Shown here: in pieces, positions 7,560 to 19,947 of the stretch
Numbering within the stretch: the first letter of the stretch is position 1
Layout of the letters: each line of letters starts with the position of its first letter
NCBI RefSeq assembly: GCF_000559085.1
Contig: NZ_JALN02000001.1
Span: 4,650,001 to 4,714,000 of the forward strand
Length of the DNA stretch: 64,000 nt
From: Mycolicibacterium aromaticivorans JS19b1 = JCM 16368
GTDB lineage: Bacteria; Actinomycetota; Actinomycetes; Mycobacteriales; Mycobacteriaceae
Direction of reading: 5' to 3'
Translations under genes and position numbers: made by a program
Notes under the pieces: generated by a model
Told to the model about the DNA's origin: nothing
Database searches by the model: none
The model's input: the letters and a program-made list of their open reading frames with translations, nothing else

Positions 7560-9091
7560 GTGACCTCACCGCCCTCAACGCCACCCGCCGAACCGCCGAC
7601 CTGACCGAACTCGGCGACGGCGCCCAGGTCGACGTCGTCGTGATCGGCGGCGGCATCACCGGGACCGGCATCGCGCTCGACGCCGCCAGCCGCGGCCTGT
7701 CCGTGGTGCTGGTCGAAAAGCATGACCTGGCGTTCGGCACCAGCCGGTGGAGTTCCAAGCTCGTGCACGGCGGGCTGCGGTACCTGGCCACCGGCAACGT
7801 CGGGATCGCGCGGCGCAGCGCCATCGAGCGCGGCATCCTGATGACCCGTAACGCCCCGCACCTGGTGAGCGCCATGCCGCAGCTCGTTCCCTTGCTGCCA
7901 TCGATCGGACGCGGTCAACGCGCTTTGATCCGAACAGGTTTCGTGGCCGGTGATGCGCTGCGGATCCTGGCGGGCACCACGTCGTCGACTTTGCCTCGAT
8001 CACGGCGGGTTGGTGTGTCGCAGGCGTTGGGGATGGTCCCGACGATTCGACGGGAAGGTCTCGGCGGCGGACTGTTGGCCTATGACGGTCAGCTGATCGA
8101 CGACGCCAGGCTGGTGGTCGCCGTGGCGCGTACCGCCGCCCAGAACGGCGCACGGATCTTGACCCGGGTGTCGGCGGCGGCCGCCAGCGGCGCCTCGGTC
8201 CGGTTGATGGACGAAATCACCGGCGAATCGCTGGATGTGAAGGCCCGCGCGGTGATCAACGCGACGGGAGTGTGGGCCGGCGAAGTGGACGCGGCAATCA
8301 AGCTGCGGCCGAGCCGGGGAACGCATCTGGTGTTCGACGCCGGCTCGTTCGGGAATCCCACTGCGGCGCTGACCATTCCGATTCCTGGCGAGGTCAACCG
8401 CTTCGTTTTCGCGATGCCCGAACAGCTCGGTCGCGTCTATCTCGGGCTGACCGACGAGGACGCGCCAGGCCCGATTCCCGATGTGCCCGAACCGACACCG
8501 GACGAAATCCGCTTCCTGCTCGATACGGTCAACACCGCGCTGGGGACAGCGTTGACGACCGCAGACGTCAAGGGCGCATACGCGGGGTTGCGCCCGTTGA
8601 TCGACACGGGTGAGGGCAGAACCTCTGACTTGTCGCGCGAACACGCCGTGATCGAGTCGAGCAACGGCGTGTTCAGTGTGGTGGGTGGCAAGCTCACCGA
8701 ATACCGGCACATGGCTGAGAGCGTCCTCGACCGCGCCCTGGCGGCACGTGCGATGACCGCGCAGCCGTGCCGGACCCGGAACCTCCCGCTCGTCGGCGCG
8801 GCCGCCAATCCCGTTGCCACGCTGCGTACAACCAGCGATCTGCCGGGCTCCCTGGTGGCTCGTTACGGTGCCGAGTCGCCCAATGTCATCGCGTCGGCGC
8901 GGTTGAGCAGGCCCACAGACCAGGTAGCCGACGGAATCGACGTCACCCGTGCGGAATTCGAGTTCGCGGTTACCCACGAGGGCGCGTTGAGTGCCGACGA
9001 CATCCTCGACCGGCGCACCCGGATCGGCCTGGTGGAGGTCGACCGGAACCGTGCGCTCGCCGCCGCGCAGGAGTTCCTGGCCACCGCCTGA
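7556..9091 (+). CDS. glpD1: Glycerol-3-phosphate dehydrogenase, FAD-dependent
   Basis: A 511-residue DAO-superfamily flavoenzyme. The dinucleotide-binding motif VVVIGGGITGTGIALDAASR is at about residues 23-42, and the GTSRWSSKLVHGGLRYL block near 60-76 is diagnostic of GlpD. It oxidises sn-glycerol-3-phosphate to DHAP, passing electrons to the quinone pool at the membrane. The length agrees with the roughly 515-residue M. tuberculosis GlpD1 (Rv2249c). Its start codon overlaps the TetR stop. The stop codon directly abuts the stop of the convergent accD6 with no intervening base, leaving no room for a terminator between them. Confidence 0.92.
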   Translation: MSDLTALNATRRTADLTELGDGAQVDVVVIGGGITGTGIALDAASRGLSVVLVEKHDLAFGTSRWSSKLVHGGLRYLATGNVGIARRSAIERGILMTRNAPHLVSAMPQLVPLLPSIGRGQRALIRTGFVAGDALRILAGTTSSTLPRSRRVGVSQALGMVPTIRREGLGGGLLAYDGQLIDDARLVVAVARTAAQNGARILTRVSAAAASGASVRLMDEITGESLDVKARAVINATGVWAGEVDAAIKLRPSRGTHLVFDAGSFGNPTAALTIPIPGEVNRFVFAMPEQLGRVYLGLTDEDAPGPIPDVPEPTPDEIRFLLDTVNTALGTALTTADVKGAYAGLRPLIDTGEGRTSDLSREHAVIESSNGVFSVVGGKLTEYRHMAESVLDRALAARAMTAQPCRTRNLPLVGAAANPVATLRTTSDLPGSLVARYGAESPNVIASARLSRPTDQVADGIDVTRAEFEFAVTHEGALSADDILDRRTRIGLVEVDRNRALAAAQEFLATA

Positions 9092-10513
9092 CTACAGCGG
9101 GATGTTCTTATGGCGTCCGCGCCGGGCCGGTGCCTCGGCGAGGGCCTGCGTCAGCTTGCTGCGGGTGTGGGCCGGGTCGATCTTCTCGTCGACCACGCCG
9201 ATCTCGACCGCACTGTCCACGCCGCCAGCGATCCGCTCATGCTCGGCCGCCAATTCCTCGTGCAGGGCTTCGCGTTCGTGATCCGGGGCGGCGGCCAACT
9301 TCTTCTTGTGCAGGATGCCGACAGCGGCCTTGGCGCCCATGACCGCGACCTCGGCATCCGGCCAGGCGAACACCTTGGTGGCGCCCAACGAGCGCGAATT
9401 CATCGCAATGTAGGCCCCGCCGTAGATCTTTCGCGTCACCAGGGTGACCCGGGGAACCGTTGCCTCACCGAAGGCGTGCAGCAGCTTCGCGCCGCGGCGG
9501 ACCACGCCACCCCACTCCTGGTCCACACCGGGCAGGTAGCCGGGGACGTCGACCACGACGACCAGCGGGATGCCGAAGGCATCGCACAGCCGCACGAAAC
9601 GCGCGGACTTCTCGGCGCTTTCGGAGTTCAGGCAGCCGCCCAGACGCAGCGGGTTGTTGGCGATGACGCCGACGGTGCGACCCGACAGCCGACCCAGGCC
9701 GACGACGATCGACGGTGCCCACTTGCCCTGGAATTCCTCGAACGGGGTGTCCGCATCCAGCAGTGCCTCGACCAGCGGGTGCACATCGTAGGCGCGGCGG
9801 GCCGATTCCGGCAGCAGCGCGTGCAGGTCGGTGTCACCGGCTTCGGCCTTGCTGCGGTCGAAATGTCCCTGCTGAGAGAACAATCCGACCAACCGGCGAC
9901 CGCGCTCGTAGGCGTCGAGTTCGGAGTCGGCGACGATGTGGCACACGCCGGACTTCTTATGGTGGGTATCGGGGCCGCCGAGGGAGGCCATGTCAACGTC
10001 CTCGCCGGTCACGCTGCGCACCACGTCGGGTCCGGTGACGAACACCCGGCCCTCCTGGGCCATGATGACGATGTCGGTCAGGGCGGGGCCGTAGGCCGCG
10101 CCGCCCGCGGCGAAGCCGACCACGACCGAAATCTGGGGGATGTAGCCCGAAGCGCGGATCATGGCTTCGAAGACCAGCCCCACCGCGTGCAGCGCTTTGA
10201 CGCCCTCGGCCAGTCGCGCGCCGCCGGAATGCCAGATGCCCACGATCGGGCTCTGCTCCTCGATGGCGGTGTCGTAGGCGGTGACGATGTGCTGGCAGCC
10301 CTCCACGCCCATGGCGCCGCCCATGACGGTGCCGTCGGTGCAGAAGGCGATCGTGCGCACACCGTTGACGGTGCCGGCGGCGGCCAGCACACCGGAGCGG
10401 TCACGTTCGTGCAGCAGCTGCACGCTGCCGTCGTCGAAGAACGTGGACAGCCGCAGCAGCGGGTCGCGAGGGTCGAGGGATTCGCCGACCGTCTCAGGGG
10501 CCATGATCGTCAT
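9092..10513 (-). CDS. accD6: Acetyl/propionyl-CoA carboxylase carboxyltransferase beta subunit
   Basis: A 473-residue biotin-dependent carboxyltransferase with tandem crotonase-fold halves: the acyl-CoA site around GIWHSGGARLAEG and the biotin-side oxyanion region around KIYGGAYIAMNS. AccD6 pairs with AccA3 to carboxylate acetyl-CoA to malonyl-CoA, the extender for FAS-I and FAS-II. It is the last gene of the fabD-acpM-kasA-kasB-accD6 operon, 54 bp after kasB, and is expected to be under MabR control from the fabD promoter. Confidence 0.95.
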   Translation of the reverse strand: MTIMAPETVGESLDPRDPLLRLSTFFDDGSVQLLHERDRSGVLAAAGTVNGVRTIAFCTDGTVMGGAMGVEGCQHIVTAYDTAIEEQSPIVGIWHSGGARLAEGVKALHAVGLVFEAMIRASGYIPQISVVVGFAAGGAAYGPALTDIVIMAQEGRVFVTGPDVVRSVTGEDVDMASLGGPDTHHKKSGVCHIVADSELDAYERGRRLVGLFSQQGHFDRSKAEAGDTDLHALLPESARRAYDVHPLVEALLDADTPFEEFQGKWAPSIVVGLGRLSGRTVGVIANNPLRLGGCLNSESAEKSARFVRLCDAFGIPLVVVVDVPGYLPGVDQEWGGVVRRGAKLLHAFGEATVPRVTLVTRKIYGGAYIAMNSRSLGATKVFAWPDAEVAVMGAKAAVGILHKKKLAAAPDHEREALHEELAAEHERIAGGVDSAVEIGVVDEKIDPAHTRSKLTQALAEAPARRGRHKNIPL

Positions 10514-10567
10514 CTAAACCTCCATAGTGCGCGGATGTCGGTCAACGCTGTCGAGAGTCACTGGAGC

Positions 10568-11839
10568 TCAGTACTTCCCGAAGGCGATCGCGACGTTGTG
10601 ACCACCGAATCCGAACGAGTTGTTGATCGCGTACTGGTAGTTGCCTGGCCGGGGTTCACCGGCCACCACGTCCAGATCGATCTCCGGATCGAGGTTCCGC
10701 AGGTTGAGCGTGGGCGGCACAACGCCGTCCCGCAGCGCCAACACGGTGAGGATCGACTCCACCGCGCCGACGGCGCCCACCGAGTGACCCAGCGCCGATT
10801 TGGGCGCGTAGACGGCTGGCCGGTGATTGCCGAGCGCATTGTTGATCGCCTTGCCTTCCGCGACGTCACCCACCTGGGTGCCCGTCGCATGGGCATTGAT
10901 GTGATCGATGTCAGAGGGCTCGAGACCCGCGAGCTGGATTGCCCGGGTGATCGCGTGTCCTGCCTGCTCCCCGTTCGGATCGGGCGCCACGATGTGGTAG
11001 CCGTCCGAGGTGATGCCTGCCCCCATGATGCGCGCGAGGATGTTGGCCCCGCGGGCCTTGGCGTGCTCCTCGGTCTCGATGACCAGGAGCGCACCGCCCT
11101 CGCCGAAGACGAACCCGTTGCGGTCCTTGTCGAACGGGCGGCATGCGCCGGCCGGGTCGTCATTGGTGGTGGACAAGACAATTCGCATCTGAGCGAAGCC
11201 GGCGATCGGCACCGCTTCGATCTTGGTCTCGACCCCACCGCACACCGCGATGTCGGCTTCACCGAGAACGATCTGTCGCCATGCCTGGGCGATTCCCTCC
11301 GACCCCGAGGCGCACGCCGAGACCGGGGTGATGACTCCGGCCTTGGCCTTGAGTTCGAGGCCGACGGCTGCTGCGGCAGCGTTGGGCATGTACATCTGAA
11401 CCGCAAGCGGCGACACCGCTTTAAGGCCTTTGGCGCGCATCCCGTCGTAGGCGAACACCAATTCCTCGGTGGAGCCCATGCCGGTGCCGATCGACACCAT
11501 CAGCCGCTTCGGATCCACCTCGGGTGAACCGGCGTTCTGCCACGCGCGCCGACTGAGCACCGTGGACATCTTCTGCAGATAGGACAGCCGACGAAGTTCG
11601 ACGCGAGTCAGCTCACCGTCGAACTCCTCGACCAGATGCCCCCCGATGCGGACAGGCAGGTCGTACTTCTCGACGAATTCGTCGTTGAGAAGCCGGATCC
11701 CGCTCTGCCCGTCCAACAGCCGCTTCCACGTGCTGTCGGCATCGGATGCCAGGGCGGTCGTCATCGCAACACCCGTGACGACCACGTTGGGGAAGCCGTT
11801 CCCCGTCGATAAACGCGACAAACGCGTCAACCCTGCCAT
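10568..11839 (-). CDS. kasB: FAS-II beta-ketoacyl-ACP synthase KasB
   Basis: A 423-residue condensing enzyme with the catalytic triad Cys176 (SACASGSE), His317 (INAHATGT) and His352 ([10 protein letters not shown]), plus Lys347. It elongates meromycolate precursors to full length on AcpM. Compared with KasA it carries a short N-terminal extension ([15 protein letters not shown]) before the shared core, as KasB proteins do. The gene is 33 bp downstream of kasA. An AAAGGA ribosome-binding-site-like sequence lies about 12 nt before the ATG. Confidence 0.95.
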   Translation of the reverse strand: MAGLTRLSRLSTGNGFPNVVVTGVAMTTALASDADSTWKRLLDGQSGIRLLNDEFVEKYDLPVRIGGHLVEEFDGELTRVELRRLSYLQKMSTVLSRRAWQNAGSPEVDPKRLMVSIGTGMGSTEELVFAYDGMRAKGLKAVSPLAVQMYMPNAAAAAVGLELKAKAGVITPVSACASGSEGIAQAWRQIVLGEADIAVCGGVETKIEAVPIAGFAQMRIVLSTTNDDPAGACRPFDKDRNGFVFGEGGALLVIETEEHAKARGANILARIMGAGITSDGYHIVAPDPNGEQAGHAITRAIQLAGLEPSDIDHINAHATGTQVGDVAEGKAINNALGNHRPAVYAPKSALGHSVGAVGAVESILTVLALRDGVVPPTLNLRNLDPEIDLDVVAGEPRPGNYQYAINNSFGFGGHNVAIAFGKY

Positions 11840-11872
11840 TGCTTTCTGCTAATCCTTTCCCCCGGATCGGTG

Positions 11873-13123
11873 TCAGTACCGCCCGAAGGCGAGCGCGACG
11901 TTGTGCCCTCCGAATCCGAACGAGTTGTTGATCGCGTACTGGTAGTCGCCGTAACGCGGTTCTCCCGCAACGACATCCAGGTTGACCTCCGGATCCGGCG
12001 TTTCGTAGTTCAGCGTCGGTGGGATGACGCCGTCGCGCAGGCTCAGCACCGTGAGAGCCGATTCCAAGGCGCCGACGGCGCCGATGGAATGGCCGAGCGC
12101 TGACTTCGGCGCGTACACGGCGGCATGCTCGCATCCGGCGACCCGGATAGCAGTTGCCTCGGCGGTGTCACCGATCGGGGTTGCCGTTCCGTGTGCGTTG
12201 ATGTGGTCGATGTCCTTGGGGGACAAGCCCGCCGTCTCCATCGCCCGCTTCATCGCAGCGCCTGCGCGCAGACCGTCTGGTGACGGAGCCACCATGTGGA
12301 AGGCATCCGAGGTGATGCCCGCACCCATGAGCCGGGCCAGCGGCTTGGCGCCACGGGCCTTGGCGTGCTCCTCGGTCTCGATGATCATCATGCAGCCGGC
12401 TTCGCCGAAGACGAACCCGTCGCGATCCTTGTCGAACGGGCGCGACGCACCTGCGGGATCGTCGTTGCGCGTCGACATGGCGCGCATCATCGAGAACGCA
12501 GCGATCGGCAGCGCTTCAATGGTGCCCTCGACACCGCCGACGACCGCGAAATCCGCGTCGCCCATGACGATCTGCCGCCACCCGTGGGCGATGGCCTCCG
12601 ACCCGGATGAGCACGCCGACACCGGGGTGATGACCCCGGCGCGGGCGCCCAGTTCCAGGCCGGCGACCGCGGCCGCACCGTTCGGCATGACCATCTGAAC
12701 GGCCAGCGGCGAGACCTTGCGGATCCCGCCCTCGTTCATCGCGTCATAGGTCTCGACGATCTTCTCGCCGCCACCCAGACCCGTGCCGATCACCACCGTG
12801 AAGCGGTCCGGGTCGACCTCGGGCTTACCCGAGTTCTCCCACAGCCGTCGGGATAGCACCAGAGACATGCGTTGCACGTAGGAATTGCGACGCAGTTCGA
12901 CACGGGTGAGGTGGCTGTCCATGTCCTCGACGAGGTGGCCGCCGATACGGACCGGCAGGTCCCACTTGTCGACGAAGTCGTCGGTGAGCTCGCGAATACC
13001 GCTGTCGCCTGCCAACAAGCCCTTCCACGTGCTCTCGATATCCGTGGCGAGCGCCGTGGTGGCCTCGACGGCGGTCACGACAACGCTAGGGAAACCGCCG
13101 TTAGCAGTGGAAGGCCTGCTCAT
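11873..13123 (-). CDS. kasA: FAS-II beta-ketoacyl-ACP synthase KasA
   Basis: A 416-residue KAS I/II-type condensing enzyme. The nucleophile Cys171 (SACSSGSE) and His311 (INAHGTAT), Lys340 and His345 ([10 protein letters not shown]) fall at the same numbers as in M. tuberculosis KasA. It performs the initial rounds of meromycolate elongation and is a target of thiolactomycin. Its ATG overlaps the acpM stop codon (ATGA), giving tight coupling of carrier protein and synthase. Confidence 0.97.
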   Translation of the reverse strand: MSRPSTANGGFPSVVVTAVEATTALATDIESTWKGLLAGDSGIRELTDDFVDKWDLPVRIGGHLVEDMDSHLTRVELRRNSYVQRMSLVLSRRLWENSGKPEVDPDRFTVVIGTGLGGGEKIVETYDAMNEGGIRKVSPLAVQMVMPNGAAAVAGLELGARAGVITPVSACSSGSEAIAHGWRQIVMGDADFAVVGGVEGTIEALPIAAFSMMRAMSTRNDDPAGASRPFDKDRDGFVFGEAGCMMIIETEEHAKARGAKPLARLMGAGITSDAFHMVAPSPDGLRAGAAMKRAMETAGLSPKDIDHINAHGTATPIGDTAEATAIRVAGCEHAAVYAPKSALGHSIGAVGALESALTVLSLRDGVIPPTLNYETPDPEVNLDVVAGEPRYGDYQYAINNSFGFGGHNVALAFGRY

Positions 13124-13416
13124 TCGCCCGCGAACTTCTCGCGCAGGGCGGCAGCAGCCTCCGGGTTCTCCTCTTCGAGCTTCTGGATGTAGGAGACGAC
13201 GTCACCGACGGTGCGCAGACCGGCGAGGTCTTCGTCGGGGATCTTCACGCCGTACTTGTCCTCGGTCTGGACAGCGATCTCCACCATCGACAGCGAGTCG
13301 ATGTCCAGGTCGTCGACGAACGACTTCTCCGGGGTGACCTCAGACGGCTCGATGCCGGTCACTTCTTCGATGATCTCGGCGAGACCGGCGATGATTTCAT
13401 CCTGAGAGGCGGGCAC
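13120..13416 (-). CDS. acpM: Meromycolate extension acyl carrier protein
   Basis: A 98-residue acidic four-helix acyl carrier protein. The 4'-phosphopantetheine attachment Ser41 lies in DIDSLSMVE. The C-terminal tail after the core ([18 protein letters not shown]) is shorter than the extended tail of the 115-residue M. tuberculosis AcpM. It shuttles acyl chains among FAS-II enzymes. A 99-bp gap separates it from fabD and contains a small inverted repeat, GTTAC-TTC-GTAAC at 13466-13478, of unknown role. Confidence 0.96.
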   Translation of the reverse strand: MPASQDEIIAGLAEIIEEVTGIEPSEVTPEKSFVDDLDIDSLSMVEIAVQTEDKYGVKIPDEDLAGLRTVGDVVSYIQKLEEENPEAAAALREKFAGE

Positions 13417-13515
13417 AGTGGCTCCTTCGTAATCGGTTGTGCTACTTGGGTTCTTGATTTGTTTTGTTACTTCGTAACGGGCTTGCTATGTGGTTGTCCT
13501 GGTCGGCCGGGGCTT

Positions 13516-14451
13516 TTAGAGCTCGGTGAGTCCGTCCAGGTCTGCGGGGGTCTTGATCGCACGGTTGGCGACTCCCCGAAGTTCTCGTTTGGCGATTCCG
13601 GCCAGAGTGCCCGCGGGCGGGAACTCGACGATCGCTGAGCCCTCTGCGTTCTCAAAGAGCCGGCGCAGGGTGTCGGTGCACAGATCCCAGCGCACCGGGC
13701 GGGTGAGCTGCGCGACGAGCTTCTCCATCGCGTCTTGCGCAGACGCTACCGGCTGACCGTCGGCATTGCTGAGCAGCGTGGTGGTGGGCTCGTTGGTGGC
13801 GACCTCGGCGGCCGCGGCGGCGTAGCCGTCGAGCGCGGACGCCATGTAGCGGGTGTGGAACGCGCCTGCGGTGGCCAGCTGGCGTACGCGCGCCTTGGCC
13901 GGCGGATCCTCGGCCAGCTTCTCCAGTGCCGCGACGGCGCCGGCGGCCACGATCTGGCCTGCGGCGTTGCGGTTGGCGGGGATCAGGTCGAGCGCCTCCA
14001 GGCGGGCCAATACCTCGGCCTCGTCGCCGCCCAGGATCGCGGACATGCCGGTCGGTTCGACCGCGCAGGCCTTGGCCATCTCGGACCCGCGGACGGCGGC
14101 CAGCTTGACCGCGTCGTCGGGCGAGATGACGCCGGCGATCGCGTATGCCGCGATCTCGCCGACGGAGTGACCGGCGACGACGGTCGTGTGCTCGGCCAGC
14201 GTGCCGCGCTTGGCCAGCTCGGCGTTGGCAAGCAGGGTCGCCGCGACGACCAGCGGCTGGGTGACCGCGGTGTCGGTGATCTCGTCAGCAGTTGCGGTGG
14301 TGCCCAGGCGGGCAAGGTCGAGACCTGCGATGTCCGACCAGGTCTTGATCTGATCGGCCGCGCCGGGCAGCTCCAGCCAGGGCTCGAGCATGCCGGGGGT
14401 CTGCGAGCCCTGTCCGGGCGCCAGCAATGCGATCACGGGTTCATGAGGCAC
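13516..14451 (-). CDS. fabD: Malonyl-CoA:ACP transacylase
   Basis: About 311 residues. The oxyanion motif LLAPGQGSQTPGM near the N-terminus and the nucleophile elbow GHSVGE (around residue 94) define the malonyl transferase; His in the AFHTRYM block completes the dyad. It loads malonyl groups onto AcpM. The annotated start is GTG 14451. A second in-frame GTG at 14436 would begin the protein at (M)IALLAPGQGSQ, as FabD usually does, and may be the true start. It is the first gene of the FAS-II operon. Confidence 0.93.
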   Translation of the reverse strand: MPHEPVIALLAPGQGSQTPGMLEPWLELPGAADQIKTWSDIAGLDLARLGTTATADEITDTAVTQPLVVAATLLANAELAKRGTLAEHTTVVAGHSVGEIAAYAIAGVISPDDAVKLAAVRGSEMAKACAVEPTGMSAILGGDEAEVLARLEALDLIPANRNAAGQIVAAGAVAALEKLAEDPPAKARVRQLATAGAFHTRYMASALDGYAAAAAEVATNEPTTTLLSNADGQPVASAQDAMEKLVAQLTRPVRWDLCTDTLRRLFENAEGSAIVEFPPAGTLAGIAKRELRGVANRAIKTPADLDGLTEL

Positions 14452-14516
14452 TCTTTAAGAGAACACTGTGAAACCGGATCTGCACGGTGTAAGAGAATAT
14501 GAACCTCGTCTTAGGT

Positions 14517-14537
14517 TTTTGTGGAGGTCCCACAAAA
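14517..14537. promoter_or_regulatory. Inverted repeat upstream of fabD, probable MabR operator
   Basis: TTTTGTGG (14517-14524) and CCACAAAA (14530-14537) form a perfect 8-bp inverted repeat with a 5-bp spacer, about 66-86 bp before the fabD start and between mabR and fabD. It can also be written TTTTGT-N9-ACAAAA, which agrees with my recollection of the published MabR site. MabR (Rv2242 family) is encoded directly upstream. Confidence 0.7.
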
Positions 14538-14587
14538 GTGCATGTGATGCGACGTCCCCGATACCTCACCGCGATCTACTGCTCTTT

Positions 14588-15871
14588 TCAGACGTTGCCC
14601 GTACTTCCGACCAACGGCGCTGTGAGTTGTGCGACAGAACTGTTTGCCGTGGTGTTGGGGGGCGCAGGATAGCCCAGACGGCCCACTGTGGACGCCACCC
14701 GCAGGACGTACGCGTCGCGTGGCACGGTGGGATCGCGACCGGTGAAGTCGGCGATCCGCTTGAGTCGGTAGCGGACCGTGTTTGGATGAACGAACAATTT
14801 TCTGGCGCAAGCTTCGATCGCGCCGCCGCTGTCGAGGTAGGCGTCGAGGGTCTCCGACAGCGCCGGTCCGGCATCGGCAAGGGGCCGCATGATCTCGGTG
14901 TGCAGTGCTGCGACCGCCGAGGCGTCACCGAGAAGGGCTCGCTCAGGCAGCAATTCGCGCGCCAGCACCGGACGCGGCGCGCCGGTCCACCCGACGACGG
15001 CGTTCATCCCGGATATCGCCTCGCGGGCACTGTGGTAGGCCGCGGTGAGCATCGGGGCGGTCGGCCCGATCACCACTGGGCTGTCGGAGTAGGCGTTGAT
15101 CAGGTCTTTGAAGAACTTGTCGGTGGGCCCGAGCGGACCGGAGATGATCCCGATCAGCCAGGTGCCGTGCACGTCGGCCAGCGCCGCCCGGTTGTGCCGT
15201 GCGGCGATCTCACGGACGTCTTCGCTGGCCAACTCCTCCCGTCCGGGCGGCGGGGTACCGACCACCACGGTCGCCGGCGCGGTGGTGTCCCAGTTCAGCG
15301 CAGCCGCCCGGGACAGCAGTTCCTGGCCGGTGTCACCGCGGACGACGGCGTCGACGACGCTCGCCTCCATCCGGCTGTCCCAGGACCCGCGAGCCTCGGC
15401 GGCGTCGGCGTAGGAGGCTGCCGCGGCGAATGCCAGGTCACGGCTGTAGCGCAGGATGCCGACCGCCAGCGCGGTGCGCTGCTCGTCGTTGCGGCCCAGC
15501 GCGGGGACTGCGACCTCGAAGTACTGCATGCTGACGCGAACCATGTCGACGGTTTGGGCCAGCGCGATCCGCCGGGTCAGGTCCTGCGGGACCAGGGCGA
15601 ACGCGTCGGCGGTATAGCCCACATTGCTCAGCGGGTTGCGGATCCACTCGGCGAAGTTGACCACCGCGGTCTGTAGGACCAGCTGGACGCTGGCGCGCTG
15701 GGAGGCTTCCAGTTCGCCGAAGAACGGCAGGTGCTCGTGCATGGCCTGCACGGCCTGAGTGGCCAGCCTGCCGGAGTACTGCTTGAGCCGGCGCAGCGTT
15801 GAATCAGGCACGTTCTCCAGCAGCTCCAGGGCCGACGGCGGCAGGGGCTCCAGGAGCGGGTTGTCACTCAC
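14588..15871 (-). CDS. mabR: FAS-II operon regulator, PucR/CdaR-type
   Basis: A 427-residue regulator. The long N-terminal region is a helical sensory domain, followed by a GGDEF-like CdaR middle domain, and a C-terminal HTH_30 helix-turn-helix is seen in IEACARKLFVHPNTVRYRLK (about 355-374). MabR (Rv2242 in M. tuberculosis) regulates the fabD-acpM-kasA-kasB-accD6 operon in response to long-chain acyl-CoAs. It lies between aceE (56 bp upstream) and fabD, all on the minus strand, so it may also be read through from aceE. A GGG-rich start region gives no strong ribosome binding site. Confidence 0.92.
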   Translation of the reverse strand: MSDNPLLEPLPPSALELLENVPDSTLRRLKQYSGRLATQAVQAMHEHLPFFGELEASQRASVQLVLQTAVVNFAEWIRNPLSNVGYTADAFALVPQDLTRRIALAQTVDMVRVSMQYFEVAVPALGRNDEQRTALAVGILRYSRDLAFAAAASYADAAEARGSWDSRMEASVVDAVVRGDTGQELLSRAAALNWDTTAPATVVVGTPPPGREELASEDVREIAARHNRAALADVHGTWLIGIISGPLGPTDKFFKDLINAYSDSPVVIGPTAPMLTAAYHSAREAISGMNAVVGWTGAPRPVLARELLPERALLGDASAVAALHTEIMRPLADAGPALSETLDAYLDSGGAIEACARKLFVHPNTVRYRLKRIADFTGRDPTVPRDAYVLRVASTVGRLGYPAPPNTTANSSVAQLTAPLVGSTGNV

Positions 15872-15927
15872 CCCTAAAAGCTACGCCGATTTTCTGGATG
15901 TTCCCACCAAATGCGGCCGGAGCCCGC

Positions 15928-18717
<2,790 letters not shown>

Positions 18718-18865
18718 CTTCAGCTCCTTAGTAGCTGGCACAGGTTTTGCACCCTCTACCTCCTATCGTGCCGCAATCGGGGCAGTACCGACGAGTAGTC
18801 AACCCAGGGGTTGGTGAATTCTTCGCAGCGCGCCGGGGGGAGCTCGTACCCGGTAACCTGCCGGG

Positions 18866-19435
18866 GTGCTGATCAGACATGCGCGCGAGCTCCGGATCGG
18901 CGGGCTGCTGGTCGGCAGTGCGGCGGCGGTGTTGGCCGGCGTGGTGGGCTGCACCAGCGTGACCGGCGGTCAGCCGTCGGCCAACGGGCGCGACGCCCCG
19001 GCCTTCCGGACCTCGATGTCGGTGTCGGTGTCGGAGTCGGCCGCCTCGTCCAGCGCACGCGAATCCGAACGGCAGGCCTCGCTGACCACCCAGGCCATGC
19101 ACGACACCTGCGAGACGCTGTCCACCTCCAGCGCCGACGCGATCGACGCGGTCAACGCCTACGTGAGCGCCTTCAACCAGGCCACTCCTGATATCGCCGC
19201 GACCGAAGGCCCGGCGGTCGACGCGCTGAACAAGAGCGCCGAGGCCGTCGCCGCCAGCATCACCGACGCGATCCCGGCTGACCTGAAAACCGCGTTCACG
19301 GAGTGGGTCGACGGCGCGCACTCCACAGCCAGTGCAATCACCGGACACGCAGGTCCGGCAGAGTTCAACAAGACCATTCAGGACCTCAACGACACGAGGT
19401 CGAACGCGTTGAGCTTGTGCGACGCGACGTACTGA
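18866..19435 (+). CDS. Putative lipoprotein, unknown function
   Basis: A 189-residue exported protein. A short basic N-terminus (LIRHARELR) is followed by a hydrophobic stretch and a lipobox-like VVGC near residue 29, so signal-peptidase-II processing is likely. After a Ser-rich linker the rest is helical, with two cysteines (CETLS near residue 81 and the C-terminal LCDATY) that could form a disulfide. No enzymatic motif is recognised. By position it corresponds to Rv2240c. The GTG start at 18866 has no clear ribosome binding site. The aceE gene diverges from it. Confidence 0.78.
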   Translation: MLIRHARELRIGGLLVGSAAAVLAGVVGCTSVTGGQPSANGRDAPAFRTSMSVSVSESAASSSARESERQASLTTQAMHDTCETLSTSSADAIDAVNAYVSAFNQATPDIAATEGPAVDALNKSAEAVAASITDAIPADLKTAFTEWVDGAHSTASAITGHAGPAEFNKTIQDLNDTRSNALSLCDATY

Positions 19436-19518
19436 TTCCGACCGCACGGCGAGTAATCGTCGTCGTCGTGCGACGATAGGCCTTAGACAGCCGACCCTGA
19501 TTCAAGGAGGTTCCGACG

Positions 19519-19947
19519 GTGGTCGCGGAGGGTGGCCCCCCGAGCTACGCCCAGAAGCTGGGTATCCAAAAAAATCAGGTCGTGCAGGAGCTGGGCTGGG
19601 ACGAGGACACCGACGACGACATCAGGGTCGACGTCGAGGACGCCAGCGGCGGGGAACTGCTCGACGAGGATGCCGACGAGGTGGTCGATGTGGTCCTGCT
19701 GTGGTGGCGGGACGGCGACGGTGACCTGGTGGACCGGCTGATGGATGCGATCGCACCGTTGGCCGACGACGGCATCATCTGGGTGGTGACACCCAAGACC
19801 GGCAAGCCCGGCCACGTTCAGCCCGCCGAGATCGCCGAGTCGGCGCCCACCGCGGGATTGATGCAGACCAGCTCGGCCAATCTGGGGGACTGGATCGCCA
19901 GCCGGCTGGTGCAGCCGAAGTCGAAGGCGGCCGGGAGGCACTCGTGA
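19519..19947 (+). CDS. DUF3052 family protein (Rv2239c-like)
   Basis: A 142-residue, strongly acidic protein with the conserved opening [20 protein letters not shown] and a [11 protein letters not shown] block typical of DUF3052. No catalytic residues are known and the function is unassigned. A strong ribosome binding site (AAGGAGG, 19504-19510) lies 8 nt before the GTG start. The stop overlaps the ahpE GTG (GTGA), and the pair is conserved as Rv2239c-Rv2238c, which suggests a link to peroxide defence or its regulation. Confidence 0.88.
   Translation: MVAEGGPPSYAQKLGIQKNQVVQELGWDEDTDDDIRVDVEDASGGELLDEDADEVVDVVLLWWRDGDGDLVDRLMDAIAPLADDGIIWVVTPKTGKPGHVQPAEIAESAPTAGLMQTSSANLGDWIASRLVQPKSKAAGRHS

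Noticed and set aside
9110..11527. 805-codon plus-strand open frame opposite accD6 and kasB
   Set aside because: It mirrors the codons of two well-conserved FAS-II genes; the translation is His/Asp/Gly-rich without any known domain.
13466..13478. GTTAC-TTC-GTAAC between acpM and fabD as an operator
   Set aside because: Only 5-bp arms, inside an operon, no matching copy at another promoter of the operon. Mentioned with acpM but not called.
18728..19447. Minus-strand frame ending in a zinc-ribbon-like CPDCG...CKTC stretch
   Set aside because: Overlaps the lipoprotein gene on the other strand; the four cysteines lie in the aceE upstream region and the rest of the frame looks like antisense sequence. 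Chance resemblance.
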